NCBI GenBank assembly: GCA_008828725.1 | Contig: MEHQ01000867.1 | Span: forward strand, 1 to 64,000 | Length of the DNA stretch: 64,000 bases | Origin: Saccharina japonica | Lineage: Eukaryota; Sar; Phaeophyceae; Laminariales; Laminariaceae | Reading direction: 5' to 3' | In this document: one piece after another, positions 23,735-35,700 of the stretch | Position numbering within the stretch: the first letter of the stretch is position 1 | How the letters are laid out: every line of letters begins with the position of its first letter | Program-made: the position numbers and the translations under genes | Notes under the pieces: model-generated | The model's database searches: none | The model's input: only the letters and a program-made list of their open reading frames with translations | Told to the model about the DNA's origin: nothing

Positions 23735-26700
23735 GTGAGCAAACGCTTCGGCAACAACATACCATATTAAGACATTTTCACTGTTTTATATCAGGAAGCG
23801 CTTTCCTGCATCACAAGGCATCTCACCCTCTCAATCTTCAGGCGGATATGCTTTACAGCATTGATATCATGCCGTCTCTGTTGACGACTGCTTTGTACCA
23901 CGATATATTGTCGGTGACACCACCATGCCGTCAAGTGGCACATAGTCGATCCAGCTTTAGTCCGTACGCTATCTGCCCGTCACGCACCGAGGCCGAAGCA
24001 ATGCACTTGCTCGCCGTGGTATTTAGGCTGTCGGGTAAATTTACCAGAGTGCATATTTGAAGCACACTACGCAGCGTATTTGGTGCGCATTTCGAGCGGA
24101 AGACGGTCACGGTTTCTGATTATTATTTACCAGACTAATACTTTGCCTTGCTGCACTTGCTCTGGGACAAGCGTCGCATAGTTCCCCTCGAGTGACTGCA
24201 TTATGTCGGCTCGATTTGTCTATCAACACGGCATGACCCCATACTTTCCGCCATCTGGCCTTGAAAAAACAATTTCAAACCGGTGCCAGCATACGTTTTG
24301 ACGAAACGTTTCGGAATAGCCGTGTTTGTGTTTATGATGCATTTTTATATTTTGTTGAATATACAGGAATATATGCTAATATAATTTGGGTGTGAACTAT
24401 GTACTACCGGCGCCCCAAAGGATGAGGTGGTTGTGTACGAGGGCATTCAATAGTCGTTCGGCGTCTTTTGCGCGCAAGTCAACAAGCCTTCGACGCGAGC
24501 TGGGCGCCGCAGGCGCGCAAGCCTCGCTCAGGCGACCCGGAGGTCCCACCAGGAGGCCCCCCCCCATAGAAAAAAATGCGATCTATGCGCGAATATACGC
24601 ATCAAAACTAAGTAAAAAACCCTTGAACTTAGTCTCGGCTACGGCGAATAGGAAAACGTGCCTTAACAAGAGTAAGAGCCTACGGCGAATAGCATAAAAA
24701 GCCTAAATGATTGTTTTCGACTATGGCGAATAGGACAAGGAGCCTAAATTGGTCCATATACCGTGAAATTTTGAGAATGAAGACCGCATAAATTTGTTCT
24801 CACCTCCGGCCAGAAATGAACGGGCAACAAAACGTTAGCCTGCGGTGGCATATGTTGCGCGCCCGAAAGCGCGTATTGCGCTGCGCGCAACCAGACAAGT
24901 GGCGACTGTTGCGCAGAACGTTTTTGTTTTGCAAATTTTGCGCCAGCGCAACAGCGCAACACCTAATTAATGATTTTCTGGGGCACTGTGGCGTGCACAC
25001 GCGGTCGAATATTCCGTTTGAGACGAAGGGATCAGAACATGCCAGGAACAACGCCACCGTGACCTTAGGCAAATCATCATGTTTCATGTATGACTTTGCA
25101 TTCGAACTAACCCGATTGCTCCCGGTAGTAGCTTGTCACTGCGATCTTGGGGTGTGTCGTACAGCATGTCGGAGTTGCTCGTTAGTCCGATGCTGTGTGC
25201 AGCTCTCTTGTGACATGCCAAACGATCCACAATGCACCAATGAAGCCGTTTTACCCTTTTCGTGTTCGGACGCTATCATATATGTGCGCCGTATTCTTCG
25301 CATGTGGTGCGCAGCAATTTTCTCATACAGCGCGGAGAAGGCGGTGCCTATTCACGCGGCAATGTATGGCTGTGTGGGTTAGTGGGCAAGCCATACGTTG
25401 CTTCGTTGTTGGTCATACTGCTACATTGTTCGGATTACAAAGCATCACCCTTTAGCTGCACACCACTACTGTAGTTCACGATTCATAAGTGTCACGACAA
25501 ACGTCCAGCAAATCTCATCGAGTGGACCCTTTCATTACGATGGTGTGGTCAAATGTTCCACGTATTAGTTTGTTAAGGAGTCACATAGCCACTCTATTTG
25601 TTTTAACAATTAGAAACGCCCGTGTGAATGGCCGCTCGAAAATATACGGAGATCGGCGCTCGTTTGGCATACTCAACGGCGTTCCAGGTAGTTCAAAATA
25701 AACCAGGGAGTAGGCCGAAACCGACTCACCCACCACCTTCATCACGAAGATTGACTTGCATGTTTTCTGGGGATTCTAGCCAACTAAACCTAGTGCCAGT
25801 AAAATATTACGTTGAGCCAATTCAGGAATGTGGAGATATAGATGACGACAACGAATTTATGATATATTCCAAGGTGCGGCATATCAAAGCATTTCTATCG
25901 TGCACGACCGGAATAGAGTAGGCTCAAAATTTCCATACCTTTGTGCCTGCGCACCTATCATAGCGAGGGACAACTATACACCATTACATAAAAACGGAAT
26001 TACCAAACCCCGGTAATGTCCTGGCGACTATGGTTAAAAAAAGTGTGGGTCGTAACAAACGTTATTACAACGCTGACATAACTGCTCGAAAGTACTACTT
26101 GAGAGCAGCAATCTCTAGTGCTAACTCGTAACACGATAAAGGCAACGTTCATCCATCAACGGACCCAGTAAAGTTTTTTTTTTGTGTTCCAGTAGTTGGC
26201 GTACGTTGGATGGCGTTTAGAATTAACAAATCTGTCTTACACAAAATGGATCACAGTTATCTTCAGCGCGTATGGCCTTGTCCTTGCCAAAAATATACTT
26301 GGCCGGCCCATGTTGGCGTACCTGTTCGATTTCTTAGTTTCCGTCCCTTGTACCACAGTACCGTTCTTGAGCTCTTACCGAATCCGAATCGACAGCATTT
26401 GCGCAAACTTATGTTGCCCTCCGCCGTGAATGAGTTCGTTGTCTTAGCGTGCCCGATTCTGTTGAGGCAGTTGCATTTGTATTACATTAGTGATTTGACA
26501 ATATTCAGATGTCATATCTGTAAAAAAAATCACATGCACCTGTCCTGATTATCAATCATCCCTGAATACTTGACAAACATATACCAACAATACTGTCGCC
26601 CCACAATTGAAGGGCTTTACCGACTTATCACCGACGTTTCATCAATCAAAGCTGAAAGCGTGGTATGTTGCCCTTCTTCATGCGATAACCGACACGCCTC

Positions 26701-29700
26701 GTACCTAACCCTACCTGGTATGTTTCGCGAAGACCGGCCTACAAAATCTGAAAGAGATAAATCTTCACCCTCATTTCCATCCCCACTGCAGGAAAAATCA
26801 ATAATTTACTCTTCTTCTTTTGTCCAACTATTACAACTTCCTACTCGGCGTCTATGTGCTAACACGACGTCTTTTCCATCAGCTCCCCTTGTCCTCCCTC
26901 CTCTCTATTCTCGGTTGTCGGTCCCGCAAGGCGAACTTGGCGTGAAATCGCAACCTGTGAGGTCACTGCAGAAGGCGTTCCCTGCAGATCCCTTTCTTTG
27001 CCATGGCCACCCCATCCCTTCCTCCGACCACACTCGTCGTAAACTGGTAGATTAATTCGCTTCCTTTGTTTCCGAGACGTCTTGAGCTTTGTAACCTGAG
27101 GGCATATACATTGCTACAACCCCTGCATGAATATGCGGACCCTCGAGGTTCAACGCCTGCAACCCATACACCGCGTTATTTTCAGGACTGATTCAATTTC
27201 TGCGATTCGTCCAGCAATAATATTACGCCGTAGAATAATCGTATATACAATGCTTACAGGTTCCTTTTGTCTACCCACAGGTGCTATTTCTGCTGATCAG
27301 TCGTATGTCTCCATCTACGGTGCCTCAAGCTTCGACACCAACTCGGCAGGTTTCGGTGGTAAGAAAAGAAGCAACAAAGTTATGGAGTGTTCAGCATGTG
27401 TTTTTACCTGAAACTTATCGATACGAGTGGTACCCCGAACCATGCCAGGGCGGGGCCGGTATAATAGCGGACGTAAACAAAACTTCAATGTAAGGACTGG
27501 GTCATGATCCACACACGTAGTCAACCACGTATCAACCGACCCACCGACATCAACCCACCATCAACCACCCACCCGCTCTCGCCTTGGTTCTTTCAGTACA
27601 GCTATCGGCAGAACCCACAAAAAAAAGTACCGTTCTCAGATGGTTACTACTGTAGCAATTAAATATATTGTGTAGGAACGTCGTGTTACAGTGCGTGGTA
27701 CATGGAGGTGGTACAGCAGTACAACGCAGTAGTGCGCAAGGACTATTTTTCGTCGCCCAGGGTGGTATAAAAACCAGCCGTTCCTCGGTATTTTGCGATC
27801 CGGTATTTCGGTGAGATTTCGGTGAGATTCGGAAGGTCGGTAGGATTCGTCGGATGAGATACGGAGTTTCCGTCAAGCGAGGCCGGAAAGGAACCCCTGT
27901 TTGTGTTTTCGGCGCATAATAAATACTACGAACCCACTTCCCCTCCCAAATTTACAACAATTTCGTCAGCGTGTACGTATGCGTTTCTGTGTGTGTTTTC
28001 ATAAAAAACCGCTCTGACCGCCCGTCGACATTCAGCACGCCTATGAATAGTGTACATTCCGATTATTAGAGTATTCAATCCTATGACTATTAATAGAAGA
28101 GAGATGTAAGTTCTGTAGTCACGAAACTACGACAAAAATATCTACCAGATTAATACCTTGTTACGAAAAAGGCAGAGTAGGATATGCAATGCCATGTTAT
28201 CGTACTGGGCACGACAGAGTCGACATACTGCTGTACATGCGTTGGAAGAGATACAAATCAAAAGAAACTAGGGAAATAAGAAAAGTATCACAGCTGACGG
28301 ACGTATCTTACCAGTTTTGTATAAAATGGGAAATCAAGAAGATTATGCTCCCCCGAAGGAGATGTGTGTGTGAGTGTGTGTTCTTCACATTAAACCTTCC
28401 TTTCTACCCGTCGACATCCAGCACACCCAGTGTCCGTGCCGATTCTTCATCCTAAAAAGGCACCAGTTATTTGGTCACATAACTACGACACAGAGATACA
28501 ACGCTCAGTGCAGTAAGCAGAGCAGACAATGCAATGCCATATACGACAGGCAAGACCTACCCTGCTAGCAATCCAGNCCAAACGCTCCACCCACCCACAC
28601 AAACAACTACAACAACAGCATAGTCAAATCAGTGTACATCAGCACCAGTACGTACAGCAATAGTAGTAGTCCTTATGAAACCCATCTACAGCAACAATAG
28701 CAACGACAGCATTCCAGAACGTAACAGCAGGTACTCGCACGTACGTACAGCGGACACAAACACAACGCCGGCATGGAAGCGCAGCCCTTGTACGTACAGC
28801 AGTGGCCCTTTATATATATTGTTTGGTCGATTTGTTTACGTGTTGGCTTCTTATCTTGAAATTACAGTAGTGCAAAAACCGCTAACTCGCGGAGTTGTGG
28901 ACCAGTGTCGGCCAGGGGTTCGAACACACCTCTGTATACGCCATCCCCAGGTTCCAATCGGGGCCCAGTTATGTGTTGAGCCATCGACCATTTTACGCAG
29001 GCTCTAATGTAACCGGGGTGATAACATATGCACCCTGCCCTTCTGAACTTTTTAAGGGTCAAGTTCGAGGCGTGACAAAGGAAGTTTTGATACATATCGA
29101 GCTCGTACGTTAAGAAATGGTGTGGACGCAAGTTAAGTTCTTGGTTCGATTAAGGGATGGCTATATTAGCCAGCTGCTCCCAGAATATGTCAATTATCTC
29201 AAATAGACTAACCGGATAGCCACCTTCAATAATCAAGAATGTTAACGTAACCCCTCAGGTACGCCTGCCTATATGTATGCTCGCTTCGGACCAAACATAG
29301 TCGGATGTCGACGATTGCGAGACAAGCAATGACAAGGTCGTGCATATTTTGAATCAAAGATGAGTTCGTGATCGCGGCGGTTATGTCCTTACTTACCCTT
29401 CGAGCTGGCGGTACATTGGGGACTTATGACGGTACTTAATTTATTTCGTACTGTTCGTCGTGGGACCCTAGTATAGGATCTGGAGGGTTGCGTCGTACCC
29501 ACGGGTATGACATCTCGAACAGAGTCGTTTTAGATTAGGCAATCACGTGGTACAAGCCCCAAAGATGCATATATGTTTTTGTCGCCGCACACATTATAAA
29601 GAGAAGACAAACCATTTCATGTAATGTTTAGGTTGTCTTAGAAAATCAAACATATTTCTTAGGTGGAACTCCTCGATACCATTACTCCAGTTTCCCTGCC

Positions 29701-32700
29701 CTCTGAGCACAAAGGACAACTATACTGACCCCGAAGTGCGTGCTGCACGGTGTAGGATATCAGCGTGCTTGACATTGTCGTGGGCATATGCAACACCGAA
29801 TTTCGTCAAATATGTGGTGATATAGGTAATTTACGTTTAAAGTCATAGACATGTTCCTTGCGAGGAAAGTTTGGATCGCTTCCCCCACCCCTGATCTACC
29901 CGCAGGAGCCATTTCTGCTAATCGCTCGGATATCTACATTGAACCAGAGTCTCGTCTCCGCTTCTACGACAATACACACTTTTTGGGCAACTCGGCCGAC
30001 GTTGGAGGTAAGAGATGTGACATGTCGTGCACTACAGTTTCAGCTCAGCGAAGGATGTAGAAAATTTCGATCAAACTGACATCGACCAAAGCGTGACAAG
30101 TCGATAAAGCTTACGCAAAGGCTGTTAATGCAACAAAGAACCACCGATGTTCGATCGTGTTTGCTTGCACGGTATTACCACCATAATTACTATATTGTTG
30201 AGACGGGGAGTATATCAACGAGTAAAAAGGTCTCACTTCGAGCTAATAAGATCTTTTGTTGTGCCTCCCCACGGCAAAATGCGGCAGACATTCCCTCCTT
30301 TTACTATTATAGTTGTATCGAAAGACCCAGCAAAATGATGGCGTTCAAATGTTGGTGAAAACATCCGTCACACCGACCGGCCACCCGATCTAGACTACAT
30401 AACAGCGCTAAGGTGTAGCGCCTGCCTCTTTTTTTAATACACCGGGAAAGTGAAGACATGGTGAGTATACTAATTTCTGGAGCGAGTCCAGCGGGCCGTC
30501 GTCTAGCTGACGCATCCAACACATGATTGTCACCTCTGCATTCAGTTTTTTGAATGGTTGTTGTATGCACCCAAGAGCAAGAGGGAGAATAAGTCTGTGT
30601 CGACCGATGTACTTGACGAAATAGCGGCGTGACTCTCATTGAGTGCTTAAAACCCAGAGTATGCCCGTACCTCTCAGGAAATACCGACGACAAAATAGTT
30701 TGTGAACAGATACGGTCAGGTCCTCTTCATTCAACAACCCCCCCCCCCGGCGAGAGCTATAATCAACCCACCCACCTATTGTGCGTGCCTATGCCTGTAG
30801 GAAGAGATTGCTGTAGGGGTGTGTAGATGGAAAATGTGTTGCACCAACATCGACATGCGGCAATCGTCTCATCTCTCAGACGCATCAGTAATTCCTCACT
30901 GTACATACAGGATTGGTTCCAACTGTTTATTCCGCAGGCCATGGTTACGCTTCTGGCGTTTATACGCGTTTAAACTCACCCTAGGTATAAATCAACAGCC
31001 CTATAAGGCACGATGTCTAGATGGGCCGAAATTGAAGCCAAGATCAGAATACAATGAGTCGATTAGAATCAAATGGAGAAATCACAAGGGCAGCGACGTG
31101 TGGCGACCCCATGTGGACGTGAGACGGCGGACAAATGCAGAGATACGGTAGGGTACACTGTATATGTATGGGCGTTTACGTGGGATTCCGTTGTCAACAC
31201 AGATGTAACGGGAAAAAATTGTGGTGCAGTACATTAACTCACTCTAGCAGCGGCAAGACACTGTTCCTTTCGATGATGCGCTAATTGACTAAAAACGTAT
31301 ACCTGGTATATCGTTATAGCAAAAAAACAAATTATTATTATTTGCTTGCATACAACATTGCTCGAACCCGCAGCGGTATACTACGAGAGACGATGCGTGC
31401 CTTCGTCTCTACACTGTTCAACGTTGTCCATCCACCATGATTGGATTTTCGATGTCTGCTACAGACGGAACACTTTTAATATCGCACCAACATCGCCAAT
31501 TGTGTTGAACGTTCTTCACTGGCGTTGAATACTATTTCCACGGCCCAGGTAACATCAACTATAATCAACTGAGCTACATGCATCTGAGACACTGCAATTG
31601 CTCGCAACGTTATCCATGATGTGGGCACTTCAAATGGTAGTCTCGGGGACGTTTGGTATCTGCTGGATAAGTCATTTTTGATGAGGTCCGATCTGAATCA
31701 CGCATGCATTGGCATTACCCCATGTTGCCACAGGTGCAGTGTATAGCTACGAGTCGAAGGTTGTCTTCGGGCACTACATACTGATGGAAAACAACAGAGC
31801 CACGCACTCAGGAGGCGAGTTAAATCGCGGAACATTGTGTGTTTCGTCTATGTGGTCACACATAATACTGACGGGACTGTATTGATATTTTTACTTGCAC
31901 TACAGTACGCTAGTCTACGTTTGACAACTTCGAAGGAATACCCAGACCCCAGTCTGCTGTGAGTGTAGTGCTTCCCAGTGAGGCCGTAGAAAATATTTAG
32001 GTTGTAGCCTGGCGTTGAACCACGGCGTGGTATCTTCAATTGCTCGGAAATATGTTTTGCATCTACACCGAACAACCTTTTCGTCAAATTGAGTCTCTAG
32101 CTTTTGATTGAGTCTCACGTATAATACGAGTACGTTAAATAAGCGTGTTATCATAAAAAATGAAACCCATTGCTTAGTCCCAACAAGGGAATCGGAGTCA
32201 CTTTTTTTAACGCATTTCATTCATTATTATTGTTGTTCTTGACAGTCGGAATATCGACTACAACAGGTATCGGTACGAACAACGAACAACATAATATGAG
32301 CGGTATATTATACGCAAAAGTTACTTGTATCATATTATACGTCTTGTGTTTCCTGTTTTGTATTTCTTTTATTTGCCCTATTACGTGCGAGATACGTCGT
32401 ATCGTATACATACGTAATAATAATGAGTGGTGGTAGGCAGTGCCTATGAGGCAAACATAACGACCTTCGGCGGGATGTCTCCGGAGTCCACACACACGGC
32501 AGCAGCACCGCTGCCTGTTTACGGCACACCTCCTACTGGCTCAAGCTGCGCGCCGCGTCTTGTCTCGTGGAACAAACAAAATCTATCTGGTAAATGATAA
32601 CATAGTGCAAAACGCAAATCGGATGGCGAATACCTGGTATCTGTGGTAGTACATACTACCTACACTTTAGGTATTATACTAATATACTGTTGACTACACT

Positions 32701-35700
32701 GCACTTCAGTTCATATTATGGGCTGGTAAATCGTGCCGAGCATGGCGGACAAACGACACGAAGAGACCTTCATGGTTCTTTTCTTTGTCCTCATCCATAA
32801 AACATGTGGCATTAGATAGTACAGTGGGCTATTAAGAAACGTCAAGATGTGGTCGAGGCTGAATTTCTTATTTAGTTTCTAACGTTTTATGTTTCTCGGC
32901 CAATTTGTTTCAATATTCGTGCTAATCTGAGCCTCGTACGAGTATTTTTCCCAAATCAATATTTCTTAAATGCGGCCGCCCACTTCTACTATACTACTGC
33001 TACTACTACACTACTACTACTACTACTACAATGTACGATGATACTTCCTTTGTTTCCGTGATTTTCTGTTGCGGGAGTGTTATATGGGTGTATCAACGTT
33101 TGAGCTCATGCAGTACATTGTCGGCTGGCAAATATGATAATGATACTAATCGCGAGTAGCTTTTTTTTTCAATGCTCGCATTAATCGTGAACAGCTGAAC
33201 CCTTTTAGATCGAAACCATACCAGAGCGTTTGTTTCGATAAATCTGATAGACGGGTAATGCGTTGACTGATGAACAACGGGTTGCGAATGTTCAGAATAA
33301 TCTGCAGACAAAATAGAATGATGTGAGGATTATATTTTGAAGAATTGAAATGACCTTTTAACTTAGTTTTCAGTGAGCCCAAGGAATCTTCCAGCCCTCA
33401 ATAAGAGCATTACGATTTTTATAATATGAATACAGACTTACACCTGAACAGTAATCCCTCCGGTTAGTCTTTACCATCTTAATCCGCGTACACTTCGTAC
33501 TGTTTCTAGTGCAGAAGGAATATGGCATACCTCGTACAGCAGACAGTATACGATGATACGCGCGTTAAACCATGTTTCCACGTACGTGCGTATGATGTTT
33601 GCATACAGGTACTATACATACTGCTGTATGTATTCGATGTTCCGACTGTCAAGAACAACAATAATGAATGAAATGCGTTAAAAAAAGTGTCTCCGATTCC
33701 CTTGTTGGGACTAAGCAATGGGGTTTAATTTTTTATGATAACACGCTCATTTGACGTATTCGAATTATACGTGAGACTCAATCAAAAGCTAGAGACTCAA
33801 TTTGACGAAAAGGTTGTTACCGTTGAAATATGTCATTGACCTCGCGTATGGGTCGGATACAATACAATCCCGGAGGCAACTGAAAAATAATTTGTCCTGG
33901 AGAGTCACTGCGCTTCGAGGCATGCAGCAGAACCATAGACTTTTAAAGTGTGTCTTGTGCGACAGGTGTAGCCTGTGACGCTTACCACAACAATGGTATT
34001 GTGAACGGCACCACTTAGTTTACACACGAATTCGCGCATCATTCAGGGCATGCAAAGTGCTGTATTTTTCTTTTGGGTGTCTCTCCATTACTCACCGTCA
34101 CAAACATGTGGAAAATCGTTGTCGTAGTTTTGTACTGAACCGGAATCCTCGCATACGCGTATATGCATTGCTACACTTGATGGCATAGGCCCCTAACTGC
34201 TCTAAGAAAAACAATCGAGATGCTGTTACCGGTGCAATTTTCTAGGTGCATGATGTTTTCATGCTGGGCATTGCCAGGGTTGAATACCCATCCTATCATT
34301 TTCTCAAAGCTCTCGTGCAGGTAACCATTTTGTCCAAAATAGGGATCAAGCTATATTTGGCGAAAAGGCACACCTGTTTGCGTTGTCCGCGTGAAACGCA
34401 GGAAGAATAAACCCACAACATTCGGCTTGGTCTGCCCAACCACAGGTGCCATCTCTGCAGATAACTCAGATATCGAGATGTTCAATACTGGCTTTCAAAA
34501 CAACTCTGCCGAAGTCGGAGGTAAGAACGGCGACAAATATGTGTGATTTGTTTGTGATTTGGCGGGGGCTGAAAGGGCTTGGATATTAATAACCGATCAG
34601 CAATAGCGTCGTGTACATACGTATCACACACATCTATCTACAGTATATACTATTAGTATTAGTTGTTGTAGTATTAGGTGTAGTACTGTAGCATGCACAC
34701 ACTTCGTGACAATACTACGTATACACAGCGAAATATAGCATGAAAACGAAGCCGCGATAATACGTATGCACCTGGTTCCTGGTAGGAAGTTCGTTAAAAA
34801 TACGCCTACTCACAGGTGCTTCAAGTATACTCGGAATATCGAGTATATCTCGTACTTCGAGTACTGAGAAGACCCTGTTGAGAAAGCCTGAGTACTGGCG
34901 CAATTAAAATTTTCTTCGCGTACTGGAATATAAATACTGAAGACTTGACGTTCTGCGAGTACTGGAGGTATTAGTAGAACTAAACACCTCGTGTAAGGAG
35001 TATCCGTATTGTAGAAGTTCCTTTGTGGTTGTGCTGGTTTCGTCGTGATTTTCGGGGGCGACGGGGTACAGGGTGCCAACCAATAGAAGGCATTGCTTTG
35101 CAGAGGCACATGTGGGCACCACGATTATGCACCAGGTGTGAGTGCTACATAACCTACTCTATTGATGGTATGCATATGGTGTAAGCACGAAATCCCCCGG
35201 CATGGTTTGCACAACGCGTATGCTGATATGGTGACCACCTTATTAGACTTCAGACTGGGTATGGGCCCTTGGTATACCCGACGTTAGACGGCGTGTCCTA
35301 GGCGTGCCACAACAACCAATCCATGGAGTGGTCACTTACCGGTAGTCGTTTTAACCCACTGAGGGGACATCTGTCGGTAACGAGCGCTAAAGGGGGAACG
35401 TTACGGCTAAACGGGGACTTCCCAAACGTAATAAAGGCCACTGGGAACACGCTCCCACAGCCATGCCAAAACGAAGGATATGTTCACTGCCCCCTTTAGA
35501 TCACTGTCGTTGACCCGCTACACATTTAAAACAAAAGTGTGGGCGATTGGGAGATGCCTTGGAAGTTTGACAAACGCATCAAGTTTTGACTTGGAGCCAA
35601 TTTGAAAGAGTATATAGGCGTACCCAGCGGCGGAAACCAATGTTTCACTTGTAACCACGTTATTAGGGGGGTATGGTCCTTTTCGTCAAATGACCAAGAA

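Larger units (their letters stand above)
32071..33818. mobile_element. 1.75 kb non-autonomous DNA transposon in intron 4
   Basis: Termini 32071-32256 and 33635-33818 are inverted copies (AACAACCTTTTCGTCAAATT at the outer end; GCTTTTGATTGAGTCTCACG, CGTGTTATCATAAAAAAT, TTGCTTAGTCCCAACAAGGG and TTGACAGTCGGAA in order). The element is flanked by the perfect 4 bp direct repeat ACCG (32067-32070 and 33819-33822). The 1.4 kb interior contains (CTA)n near 33000 and no recognisable transposase, so it is probably a large MITE mobilised in trans. Class is unknown. It sits between exon 4 and a decayed exon at 33966. Confidence 0.8.

Noticed and set aside
23735-24060. Open extension of exon 1 into intron 1
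   Set aside because: The repeat pattern stops exactly at GGAG|GTGAGC, and exon 2 continues it in the same phase; the extension has no beta-helix motifs.
24816-25382. 188-codon plus-strand frame in intron 1
   Set aside because: No domain, biased by a GCGC-rich patch, overlapped by frames on the other strand; probably chance.
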